Shown here one piece after another: positions 1-5,745 of a DNA stretch of 5,758 nt. This stretch comes from Acidobacteriaceae bacterium. Lineage in GTDB: Bacteria; Acidobacteriota; Terriglobia; Terriglobales; Acidobacteriaceae. Within the stretch, counting starts at the first letter, position 1. Every line of letters begins with the position of its first letter. Under the pieces are notes generated by a model. It did no database searches, was not told the origin of the DNA, and saw nothing but the letters and a program-made list of their open reading frames with translations. A program made the position numbers and the translations under genes. The stretch is from positions 5,774-11,531 of the forward strand of contig PLKR01000240.1 of assembly GCA_003140655.1 (NCBI GenBank). The letters are read 5' to 3'.

Positions 1-345
1 ACTGCCGCACCCCTTCACCTTTCGTTTATCAAAGGTTCAGCGCAGAAGTTTCCGGACTGGAAAACAAGTTTTGTGGATGGCTGCGGCGGCAAGTCGGTCT
101 TGCCGAGTATGTGGACGCTCGCCAGCCGCCTGCTGGCCGGCTCGATCGTTGTCTCGCTGGAAGAAACCCGCCGCGCCATGACCATCGTTGCCGCCCGGAA
201 TCACCTGATCTGTGAAGGTGCTGCTGCGTGCGCAGTTGCCGCCGGACTCAGTGGCCAAGCCGGGAACGGCAAGATCGTATGTATCGTCAGCGGCGGAAAC
301 ATTGACCTCGGCAAATTCTCGGAGCTGGTTTCGGCCCCGGCCTAG
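1..345 (+). CDS. Threonine/serine dehydratase-type PLP enzyme, C-terminal part (5' truncated by the window)
   Basis: The frame is open from base 1 to the TAG at 343-345, giving 114 residues of the C-terminal end. It begins with TAAPL and continues with SFVDGCGGKSVLPSMW, the SIVVSLEE segment, a RNHLICEGAAA segment and IVCIVSGGNIDL. This order matches the C-terminal third of fold-type II PLP-dependent threonine dehydratases and serine racemase-like enzymes, which are usually about 310-330 residues long and convert threonine or serine to the 2-oxo acid and ammonia in the cytoplasm. In that family the Ser of the late SGGN motif contacts the pyridine nitrogen of PLP, and it is present here. The catalytic lysine and the glycine-rich phosphate loop would lie upstream, outside the window. 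The protein ends soon after SGGNID, so there is no ACT regulatory domain, which suggests a catabolic or racemase-like form rather than feedback-regulated IlvA. Exact substrate is not determinable. No clear terminator follows. Confidence 0.85.
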   Translation, partial: TAAPLHLSFIKGSAQKFPDWKTSFVDGCGGKSVLPSMWTLASRLLAGSIVVSLEETRRAMTIVAARNHLICEGAAACAVAAGLSGQAGNGKIVCIVSGGNIDLGKFSELVSAPA

Positions 346-350
346 CGCTC

Positions 351-378
351 TGGAATTCAGTAACCTGGAATCGGTAAC
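351..378. repeat. Imperfect tandem repeat of about 14 bases upstream of the membrane-protein gene
   Basis: Unit one is TGGAATTCAGTAAC (351-364). Unit two is TGGAATCGGTAAC (366-378), with one base deleted and one changed. The second unit runs directly into the TCATTGAC octamer at 379-386. Two closely spaced copies next to a possible -35 element would suit a tandem regulator-binding site, but this is inference; a chance duplication is equally possible. Confidence 0.4.
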
Positions 379-410
379 TCATTGACGACGTATTGAGAGG
401 AAAACACTAC
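379..410 (+). promoter_or_regulatory. TCATTGAC element, possible weak promoter for the membrane-protein gene
   Basis: TCATTGAC at 379-386 contains a -35-like TTGACG (382-387). No good -10 lies at 16-18 bases downstream: the sequence there is CACTAC, a poor match. The octamer is the same one that forms the -35 region ahead of the kinase gene, and the preceding bases are similar too (CGGTAACTCATTGAC here, CGGTAATTCATTGAC at 1470-1484). It may therefore be a shared binding site rather than a complete promoter. Confidence 0.25.
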
Positions 411-459
411 ACCCATCGTCGTTGCTCAAGGAGCGGGAGTCTATTTTGCTAGGTAGAGT

Positions 460-1440
460 ATGGCCATAAATGGGCGGTTTAACGGAATCGGATGGATGGT
501 TCGACAGAGGGCTTTGTACGTGGCGATGCTTCTTTGGCTGCTTCTGAGCGGAGTCGGACTCCTTTTTTCTCGACACACGCCGCTGTTCAGGGGTTTGGTC
601 GTTGGATCCTCGGAATACTTGGTGATGGTTGTGCTGATGTTCGGCTTGGTTACGCTGCTGACCCGAAAGCGGCCTGTAATTGATCTGGGACAGCGCGCTC
701 CGGAACGTGGTATTGCAGGGCGCGAGGCGCTGGCGATGTGGGCGTATGCCGCGGTGGTGATGGTAGCTGGCCGTCTGATCGGGCAGCACTTGTTTGGTGA
801 AGGGATTGCTCTGCATCTGAATGGGTCGCTGGTGGGGGCGACGCGGGTGCAATCACCGATTGAGGTTTACATGTGGGCGGCTTACAACGGGATCCTGCTG
901 GCGCTCATTCCGTATGTTGTGTTTCGGATGCGAGGATACTCAAACGAGCAACTCAGCTTGAAATCGGCAAACCTGAAGAGCGATGTGCTCGTGATCGTGG
1001 TAGTGCTTGCCTTCAGCGCCGGGTTGGATATGAGGGGGACAAATATCTTTCAGCTCACGCGGCATCAGCAGCTTGTTGGTGGGCTGATGTCATTTTGGCT
1101 GCATCTGTTCGGGACGGATCTGCCGATCATGATTCTTATCTACTCGATCTTGATGCCGAGATACTTCAAGCTGTTTTCGCCGATGACGGCTTATCTGCTG
1201 GGGGCGGTGAGTTATCCGACGATGCATATTTTTGAGTCGGGCACGCGGTACGACTCGCTTCGAGCGGCTGCGATGTCGCTGACTTTCGTCTACTTGTTGT
1301 TCATTCCGCCAGGGTTGATGAAATCGTTTCTGACATGGCGGACCGGGAACGCGTGGGTGCATGTGTGGGCGTATCACGCGATTTCGCCGCATGTGACGGT
1401 GGATACGCGGTTGATTGTGAGTGATTTTGGAATTAAGTGA
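460..1440 (+). CDS. Multi-pass membrane protein, possible degenerate CPBP/CAAX-protease relative
   Basis: This is a 326-residue integral membrane protein with roughly eight hydrophobic segments, at about residues 17-36, 46-67, 90-107, 136-155, 174-188, 205-231, 242-255 and 270-286, plus a semi-hydrophobic end at 297-310. Late elements resemble the CPBP intramembrane protease fold: Y252-P-T-M-H256 fits the [FY]xxxH motif, and H306 in WAYHAIS fits the last His-containing motif. The paired glutamates of CPBP motif 1 are not visible; the equivalent stretch reads TDLPIMILIY...MPRYF. Protease activity is therefore doubtful and the family link tentative; it could be an unrelated conserved membrane protein. 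The ATG at 460 is the first in-frame start, because a TAG lies at 454-456. The nearest strong ribosome site, AAGGAG at 428-433, is 26 bases away, and only a weak AGG-type site (451-453) is close. ATG 496 is an alternative start. The gene uses many T- and G-ending codons compared with the more C-rich kinase gene. The gene appears to stand alone. Confidence 0.8.
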   Translation: MAINGRFNGIGWMVRQRALYVAMLLWLLLSGVGLLFSRHTPLFRGLVVGSSEYLVMVVLMFGLVTLLTRKRPVIDLGQRAPERGIAGREALAMWAYAAVVMVAGRLIGQHLFGEGIALHLNGSLVGATRVQSPIEVYMWAAYNGILLALIPYVVFRMRGYSNEQLSLKSANLKSDVLVIVVVLAFSAGLDMRGTNIFQLTRHQQLVGGLMSFWLHLFGTDLPIMILIYSILMPRYFKLFSPMTAYLLGAVSYPTMHIFESGTRYDSLRAAAMSLTFVYLLFIPPGLMKSFLTWRTGNAWVHVWAYHAISPHVTVDTRLIVSDFGIK

Positions 1441-1474
1441 TTAGGCGTTCCCCTCAATGCGCAATACCCCGGTA

Positions 1475-1508
1475 ATTCATTGACTTGCCGCCGCGTCCCC
1501 CCTAATAT
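1475..1508 (+). promoter_or_regulatory. Sigma-70-like promoter of the kinase gene
   Basis: The -35 box TTGACT (1480-1485) and -10 box TAATAT (1503-1508) are separated by exactly 17 bases. They match consensus at 5/6 and 4/6 positions. Transcription would start near 1515, giving a short leader of about 20 bases before the TTG start codon at 1535. The -35 lies inside ATTCATTGACTTGCC (1475-1489), a 15-base sequence that recurs exactly on the opposite strand at 5662-5676. Confidence 0.6.
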
Positions 1509-1534
1509 AGTCGCGCACGGAGCGTGCTCTTTCA

Positions 1535-4162
1535 TTGATCGGCAAGACCATCTCGCATTACCGCATCGTCGAGAAACTCGGTGGCGGCGGTATGGGTGTC
1601 GTTTACCGGGCCGAGGACATCAAACTAGGCCGTTTCGTTGCGCTTAAGTTTCTACCGGAAGAACTGGCCAAGGATCGCCAGGCCCTGGATCGCTTTCAGC
1701 GGGAAGCGCGCGCCGCCTCGGCGCTGAACCATCCCAACATCTGCACCATCCACGAAATTGACGAGGAAAACGGTCAGGCGTTCATCGTCATGGAGTTTCT
1801 TGATGGCCAGACCCTGAAACACCGCATCGACGGCCGCCCGATGGACACTGAAACGCTGTTAAATCTGGCGATTGAGATTGCCGATGCCCTGGATGCCGCG
1901 CACTCCAAAGGAATCATTCATCGCGACATCAAGCCAGCGAACATTTTCGTGACCAAGCGCGGGCAGGCCAAGTTACTGGACTTCGGTTTGGCGAAGCTGG
2001 CTCCGGAAAACCGCGGGGGCGGCTCGGAATCCGCGCTGCTAACGGCTGACGAAGGGGCGCTGATGACCACGCCCGGCTCGACGATTGGAACCGTGGCCTA
2101 TATGTCGCCGGAGCAGGTTCGCGCCGAAGCGCTTGACCCGCGCACCGATTTGTTCGCTTTCGGCTCGGTGCTCTACGAAATGTCCACGGGAGGCCTGGCG
2201 TTTCCCGGAAGCAGCAGCGGGGTGATCTCTGAAGCCATTCTGAACCGCACCCCGGCGCCGCCCTCGGTCGCGAATCCGGCAATTCCTCCCAAGCTCGAGG
2301 AAGTTATTTTCAAGGCAATAGAGAAGGAGCGCGAGTTCCGCTATCAGACCGCGGCCGAGTTGCGCGGAGACTTGAAGCGAATCAAGCGCTCTCTGGACAC
2401 CTCGCGGGTTCGCGCCGGAACCGCAACTATAGCTGCAATGGGGACGCCGGTGACCCCGGTCGTTGAGACTGCTGCATCGCGAGGGCGCGTGCCGGTAACG
2501 GTGTTGGCAGCCGCTGCCATCGCATTAATCGCTGGTGTAGCCGCTGGAAAATTCTTGTGGCAACGCTCGCCGGTCCAAGCCACACTGCCGGTCTACCATC
2601 CGCTCACCTTCCGCCGCGGCATGGTTCACGCCGCACGTTTCGCTCCCGACGGCAAGACCATCATTTACAGCGCAGCCTGGGAAGGGAAGTCTCTACAACT
2701 GTTCACCACGCGTCCGGAGAGTCCTGAGTCGCACGAACTGGAGCCCGCGGGAGCCGACGTTCTGGCCGTCTCGGCGTCGGGCGAAATGGCGCTTTCGCTG
2801 CGCAGCCACCCCATCGCCCAATTCCTCTATTCCGGCACGCTCGCGCGCGTGCCTCTAGTCGGCGGCGCTCCGCGCGAGATCATGGACAACGTGGAATGGG
2901 CCGATTGGGCTCCCGATGGAAGCACCCTCGCGATTGTGCGGCAGGAGCAAGGCCGGCACAGTCTGGAGTTTCCGCCAGGCAAGGTGCTCTATCAGGCCGA
3001 CGGATGGATTGGTCATCTTCGCATTTCCCCGAAAGCGGACACCATCGCCTTCATCGACCACCCCGAACTCGGCGACGATGGTGGGGCGGTTGCCGTGGTT
3101 GATCTGGCTGGGAAAAAGACAACTCTTTCCACCGGCTGGGATAGCATTCAGGGCATCGCATGGTCGCCCGGCAATGATGAGATCTGGTTTACCGCCACCC
3201 GCACCGGCGGCGACCGCTCGCTTTACGCCGTCAACATTTCGGGCACGGTAAGATTGCTCGCTCGCGTTCCCGGAGAGTTGACCTTGCTCGATGTTGACCG
3301 CGACGGTAATGTGCTGCTGACGCGCGGCAACGACCGCGCCGGAATGATCGGTCTGACTCCCGGCGACGCCAAAGAACGTGACTTATCCTGGCTCGATTGG
3401 TCCGTGCCCGGCGATTTGTCAGCCGACGGCCGCATCGCACTTTTTACCGAAACGGGCGAAGGTGGAGGACCGAAGTATGCCGTCTACATGCGCAAAACCG
3501 ACGGCTCACCCGCCATTCGTCTGAGCGAAGGATTTGGGACTGGCTTGTCGCCTGACGGCAAGTGGGCTCTCGCGCGCACCAATGTCACTTCGCCTCCGCT
3601 GTTTCAGCTTCCAACCGGAGTCGGCGAAGCCAGGCTCCTCACCCACGATTCCATGAACCACCTCTGGGCGCGTTGGCTCCCCGACGGGAAACAAATATTG
3701 TTTTCCGGCAACGATGCCGGCCACGGTGTTCGGCTTTATGTGGAAAATCCCGAGGAAGCCAAGCCGCGCCCCATCACTGGGGAAGGAGTGAGCCCGTTCT
3801 TTGAGATCTCTCCCAAGGGGGACTTTGTCGCCGGCGTCGGTCCGGATCACAAAATGTACCTTTATCCGGTCGCCGGTGGCGAACCCGTGCCCGTCTCCGG
3901 CAACACGGGCGACGAAGCGCCCACGGGCTGGTCCGCTGATGGCCGCTCCCTTTATGTTTTTCGCTTTGGCGAAATTCCAGCCAAAGTGTTTGAGCTCGAG
4001 TTGTCCACCGGAAAAAGAAAACTATGGAAGGAACTGGTGCCGGCCGACTCGGCGGGAATCGATACGATCCGGGGAATCACAATCACCCCGGATGCCAAGG
4101 CCTACGTTTACGGCTACATCCGCACCCTCTCCGATCTCTACGTCGTCGACGGCCTGAAGTAA
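1535..4162 (+). CDS. Membrane-anchored serine/threonine protein kinase with C-terminal PD40/TolB-like beta-propeller
   Basis: This is an 875-residue receptor-type kinase of the PknB/Hanks class. The kinase domain spans about residues 9-283: glycine loop GGGGMG (16-21), ATP-binding K38 in VALK, alpha-C E57, catalytic HRDIKPAN with D131, K133 and N136, DFG at 149-151, GTVAYMSPEQ closing the activation loop (185-194), and D205 of subdomain IX. The activation loop has an insert rich in Gly, Ser and Thr (about 161-183) that could be autophosphorylated. A linker leads to one membrane helix at about 319-339. The remaining 530 residues carry repeated blade signatures such as FAPDGK (369), WAPDGS (458), WSPGND (543), LSPDGK (671), WLPDGK (715) and WSADGR (799). 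They should form a beta-propeller outside the cytoplasmic membrane. By family analogy the propeller senses a ligand or protein and the kinase signals inside; the partners are unknown. The start is TTG at 1535, giving MIGKTISHYRIVEKLG, with GGAG at 1519-1522 (12-base spacing, slightly long). All catalytic residues are intact, so it is likely active. Confidence 0.95.
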   Translation: MIGKTISHYRIVEKLGGGGMGVVYRAEDIKLGRFVALKFLPEELAKDRQALDRFQREARAASALNHPNICTIHEIDEENGQAFIVMEFLDGQTLKHRIDGRPMDTETLLNLAIEIADALDAAHSKGIIHRDIKPANIFVTKRGQAKLLDFGLAKLAPENRGGGSESALLTADEGALMTTPGSTIGTVAYMSPEQVRAEALDPRTDLFAFGSVLYEMSTGGLAFPGSSSGVISEAILNRTPAPPSVANPAIPPKLEEVIFKAIEKEREFRYQTAAELRGDLKRIKRSLDTSRVRAGTATIAAMGTPVTPVVETAASRGRVPVTVLAAAAIALIAGVAAGKFLWQRSPVQATLPVYHPLTFRRGMVHAARFAPDGKTIIYSAAWEGKSLQLFTTRPESPESHELEPAGADVLAVSASGEMALSLRSHPIAQFLYSGTLARVPLVGGAPREIMDNVEWADWAPDGSTLAIVRQEQGRHSLEFPPGKVLYQADGWIGHLRISPKADTIAFIDHPELGDDGGAVAVVDLAGKKTTLSTGWDSIQGIAWSPGNDEIWFTATRTGGDRSLYAVNISGTVRLLARVPGELTLLDVDRDGNVLLTRGNDRAGMIGLTPGDAKERDLSWLDWSVPGDLSADGRIALFTETGEGGGPKYAVYMRKTDGSPAIRLSEGFGTGLSPDGKWALARTNVTSPPLFQLPTGVGEARLLTHDSMNHLWARWLPDGKQILFSGNDAGHGVRLYVENPEEAKPRPITGEGVSPFFEISPKGDFVAGVGPDHKMYLYPVAGGEPVPVSGNTGDEAPTGWSADGRSLYVFRFGEIPAKVFELELSTGKRKLWKELVPADSAGIDTIRGITITPDAKAYVYGYIRTLSDLYVVDGLK

Positions 4163-4272
4163 GGGCTGCGTAGAGGCGTTGCGAGCGCGCGCACGAAGGG
4201 TCACTGAGTGCAATTGCCGAACGCTCGGCGGGTAGAACGATCTTTAACCCCACAGGTCAGAAGTCGTCCTGC
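4163..4272. other. Convergent intergenic region with a weak hairpin
   Basis: These 110 bases separate the 3' ends of the kinase and MscS genes, where a bidirectional terminator would be expected. The only structure seen is GCCGA (4216-4220), loop ACGC, TCGGC (4225-4229), extendable by two T-G wobbles. No T-run follows on either strand, so it is a poor intrinsic terminator. Termination may be Rho-dependent or rely on a signal I cannot see. Confidence 0.3.
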
Positions 4273-5112
4273 CTACGCTGTCTTCGCCAGCTTGAACTCC
4301 TCCGGTCCCCTCAGGGCGTAATGCTGCTCGGGAACGGGGAACCCGGCATGGGCAAAGGTATCGCGGATCAGCCGGTTCGTGTCGAAATACACTTGCCAGT
4401 AGTGCTGGTTGTCGCAGTAGGGGCGAACCGCGAGGACCGGGCCAGAAAGATTGAACGTCAGAATCTCGACATCCGGAGCCGGCGCTGCCATCACGTTCGG
4501 CACCTGCGCCAGCACCGGTTTCAGGAGCGCAATCGCCGCCTGCGGGTCCACACCGTGCGCCAACTGTGCCGTTAGTTCGACACGTCGGTAGGGGTTCGCC
4601 GAAAAATTCTGTATGGTGTCAGCGAAAATCTTGCCGTTACCGATGATGGTCTTCACGTTGTCGGGCGTATTGAGGGTTGTAGCGAACAGGCCGATTTCCT
4701 CGACCGTGCCGGTGACTCCAGCGACTGTAACAAAGTCCCCCACCTTGAACGGCTGCAGGATTACCAAAAACACTCCGCCGGCAAAGTTCGACAGTAATCC
4801 TGACCATGCCATGCCTATGGCGACGCCCGCCGCTGCGATCAATGCCGCAAAACTGGTGGTCTCGACACCAAAGAACCCGAGAATCCCGATGACCAGCACG
4901 ATATTCAGCAAAGCCGCCACTGCCGAGTGGATATAGCGGATCAAAGTCGGATCAATCTTCTGCTTCCTCAGAGCACTCCCGATCATGCGAAGCGCAATGC
5001 CGATCAGCCATCGGCCAATAATCCAGATGGCGATCGCACCCAAGAGTCTCAAACCGACAGCTGTCAATACGGCGGTTACGGTTTGCATCATGGCGCTTAG
5101 ATTGAGGTTCAT
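4273..5112 (-). CDS. MscS-family small-conductance mechanosensitive ion channel
   Basis: This 279-residue protein is close in length to the E. coli MscS (286 residues) and has the same layout. TM1 lies at about residues 12-40, TM2 at about 62-82 and the pore-lining TM3 at about 87-118. TM3 has the Gly/Ala-rich pattern IAAAGVAIGMAWSGLLSNFAGGVFLV and runs into QPFKVGDFV, the conserved entry to the beta domain. GTVEEIGLFATTLNTPDN (135-152) and IGNGKI (157-162) match the MscS beta domain, with Gly replacing the Pro of the usual PNG. The C-terminal alpha/beta vestibule includes RRVEL and the VYFDTNRLIRDTFAHAGFPVPEQ segment. Channels of this family open under membrane tension to release solutes on hypo-osmotic shock. 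The ATG at 5112 has an ideal ribosome site (AAGGAG on the minus strand, 5124-5119, spacing 6). The gene faces the kinase gene tail to tail, so the two are not co-transcribed. Confidence 0.95.
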   Translation of the reverse strand: MNLNLSAMMQTVTAVLTAVGLRLLGAIAIWIIGRWLIGIALRMIGSALRKQKIDPTLIRYIHSAVAALLNIVLVIGILGFFGVETTSFAALIAAAGVAIGMAWSGLLSNFAGGVFLVILQPFKVGDFVTVAGVTGTVEEIGLFATTLNTPDNVKTIIGNGKIFADTIQNFSANPYRRVELTAQLAHGVDPQAAIALLKPVLAQVPNVMAAPAPDVEILTFNLSGPVLAVRPYCDNQHYWQVYFDTNRLIRDTFAHAGFPVPEQHYALRGPEEFKLAKTA

Positions 5113-5153
5113 ACATTGCTCCTTGGACGGCCCGGTTCCTGGCCTGGGAACAC

Positions 5154-5182
5154 ATCTTATCTGCGGATTCGCCGCTTGGCTA
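5154..5182 (-). promoter_or_regulatory. Candidate sigma-70-like promoter of the MscS gene
   Basis: Read on the minus strand, TAGCCA (5182-5177) and TAAGAT (5159-5154) lie 17 bases apart and each matches consensus at 4/6. Transcription would start near 5147, about 35 bases before the ATG. A small dyad, GCGG (5163-5166) and CCGC (5172-5175), sits in the spacer. It is plausible by position and spacing, but each box is only moderate. Confidence 0.4.
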
Positions 5183-5215
5183 TACTCGACTTTGGGATAC
5201 GGTTAGAGGATCCAG

Positions 5216-5242
5216 GTCCGCCCAGGCAGACCCCGGGCGGAC
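5216..5242. repeat. GC-rich inverted repeat (8-bp perfect stem, 11-base loop)
   Basis: GTCCGCCC (5216-5223) pairs with GGGCGGAC (5235-5242) around an 11-base loop. There is no T-run on the plus strand after it (AAGGGGAAAT) or on the minus strand, so it is not a standard intrinsic terminator. It may be an RNA structural element in a leader or a dyad operator. Confidence 0.5.
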
Positions 5243-5272
5243 AAGGGGAAATACGGCCACAAATACGTGTTG

Positions 5273-5290
5273 AAACATCGCCATATCACT
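5273..5290. repeat. 18-base repeat, left copy
   Basis: AAACATCGCCATATCACT differs at only two positions from AAATATCGCCATATCATT at 5716-5733, in the same orientation. The core ATCGCCATATCA is identical and has ATAT-like dyad ends. The pair brackets the small zinc-ribbon gene. It could be a regulator-binding site or the ends of a small element. Confidence 0.5.
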
Positions 5291-5465
5291 CATCGGGCCG
5301 GTAACGGCACGGGGCCTTGGCCATTTGCTCGCGGGGCGTGAACTACCGTGCTGGACTCGGCGGAGCGCTTTTGTGCTACTGTCTGCTTAGTCGCGCGCTA
5401 TCGCCACCAAAACAATACTAATCTCTGGCCGAGAATACTTGACGTGCTTTGTCGCGAGGCCAGTC

Positions 5466-5657
5466 ATGTCAGCACTACTCAAGCAAATTCTTCGATGGCT
5501 CTGCCCGCATCGCTTCTCCTGGCCGCACAGCGGCATTGATGGACAGGATTATCAGGTCTGCCTCCTTTGCGGCACTGCATTTGAATACGATGTGAGCACG
5601 ATGCGCCGGACGGGACGGTTGGTTCTACCCCACACGCGCAAAATGTTACGGCTGTGA
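5466..5657 (+). CDS. Small zinc-ribbon-like protein of unknown function
   Basis: This 63-residue protein starts at ATG 5466, which has GAGG at 5456-5459 with a 6-base spacing; the upstream TTG at 5439 in the same frame lacks such a site and is less likely. Putative metal ligands are C13-P-H15 and C32-L-L-C35, separated by 16 residues, so one zinc site of CxH...CxxC type is plausible. The surrounding pattern, HRFSWP then YQVCLLCG then FEYD and MRR, is one I associate with small uncharacterised proteins in Acidobacteriota; this is recollection of the family style, not a search result. The N-terminus (LLKQILRWLC) could be an amphipathic helix, and the C-terminus is strongly basic (RK, RR, H). 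It has no visible enzyme motif, and its role, nucleic-acid or protein binding, is unknown. It stands alone, and a promoter-like sequence on the opposite strand overlaps its 3' end. Confidence 0.75.
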   Translation: MSALLKQILRWLCPHRFSWPHSGIDGQDYQVCLLCGTAFEYDVSTMRRTGRLVLPHTRKMLRL

Positions 5658-5676
5658 AACTGGCAAGTCAATGAAT
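5643..5676 (-). promoter_or_regulatory. Minus-strand sigma-70-like promoter overlapping the 3' end of the zinc-ribbon gene
   Basis: On the minus strand TTGACT (5671-5666) and TAACAT (5648-5643) are separated by exactly 17 bases, matching consensus at 5/6 and 4/6. The upstream part, ATTCATTGACTTGCC (5676-5662), is identical to the -35 region of the kinase promoter. Transcription would start near 5636 and run leftward, antisense to the zinc-ribbon gene and toward the MscS gene. No coding frame starts just downstream, so any product would be an antisense RNA or a very long MscS leader. Confidence 0.4.
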
Positions 5677-5715
5677 CGCGTGGGATTGACGGTTGCTCAA
5701 GAGGATTGTTGTTGT

Positions 5716-5733
5716 AAATATCGCCATATCATT
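5716..5733. repeat. 18-base repeat, right copy
   Basis: AAATATCGCCATATCATT matches the copy at 5273-5290 at 16 of 18 positions. This copy overlaps the left arm of the TCATTGA palindrome that follows. Confidence 0.5.
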
Positions 5734-5745
5734 GAGAGTCAATGA
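5729..5745. repeat. Perfect 7-bp inverted repeat TCATTGA-GAG-TCAATGA
   Basis: The arms 5729-5735 and 5739-5745 are exact reverse complements with a 3-base spacer. The right arm read on the minus strand gives the TCATTGAC octamer found elsewhere in the window. It could be a dyad operator; as RNA it would be only a weak, AT-rich hairpin. It covers the candidate ATG at 5742. Confidence 0.5.

Larger units (their letters stand above)
5113..5465. other. 353-base divergent intergenic region
   Basis: This lies between the MscS and zinc-ribbon genes, which point away from each other, and no credible coding frame crosses it. It holds the MscS ribosome site and candidate promoter (5119-5182), a plus-strand TATACT (5181-5186) without a good -35, a strong hairpin (5216-5242), one copy of an 18-base repeat (5273-5290), and a small GCCG-GTAA-CGGC hairpin with a GNRA-type tetraloop (5297-5308). 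GGCCTTGGCC (5313-5322) is another short inverted repeat. About 140 bases before the zinc-ribbon gene (5323-5465) show nothing I can name apart from that gene's own ribosome site. Confidence 0.5.

Noticed and set aside
379..852. A 157-codon minus-strand open frame opposite the start of the membrane-protein gene
   Set aside because: Its composition is Gln, His, Pro and Arg rich with no domain, and it is the antisense image of a clear hydrophobic membrane protein.
3506..3850. A 114-codon minus-strand frame within the kinase propeller
   Set aside because: It lies fully inside the kinase coding region, which has strong blade motifs on the other strand; it has no ribosome site or recognisable domain.
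4216..4229. Hairpin GCCGA-ACGC-TCGGC as a bidirectional intrinsic terminator
   Set aside because: The stem is only five pairs and no T-run follows on either strand.
4613..4936. A 107-codon plus-strand frame across the MscS gene
   Set aside because: It is antisense to conserved MscS pore and beta-domain sequence; nothing supports it as a gene.
5181..5186. Plus-strand TATACT as a -10 box of the zinc-ribbon gene
   Set aside because: The best -35 at acceptable spacing is TTATCT (3/6), and the gene is about 280 bases away, so support is too thin to annotate a promoter.
5439..5465. TTG at 5439 as the start of the zinc-ribbon protein
   Set aside because: ATG 5466 in the same frame has GAGG at a 6-base spacing, and the extra nine residues add nothing recognisable.
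5686..5720. Plus-strand TTGACG (5686-5691) as a promoter for the possible gene at 5742
   Set aside because: No -10 better than 3/6 lies at 16-18 bases; TAAATA is 23 bases downstream.
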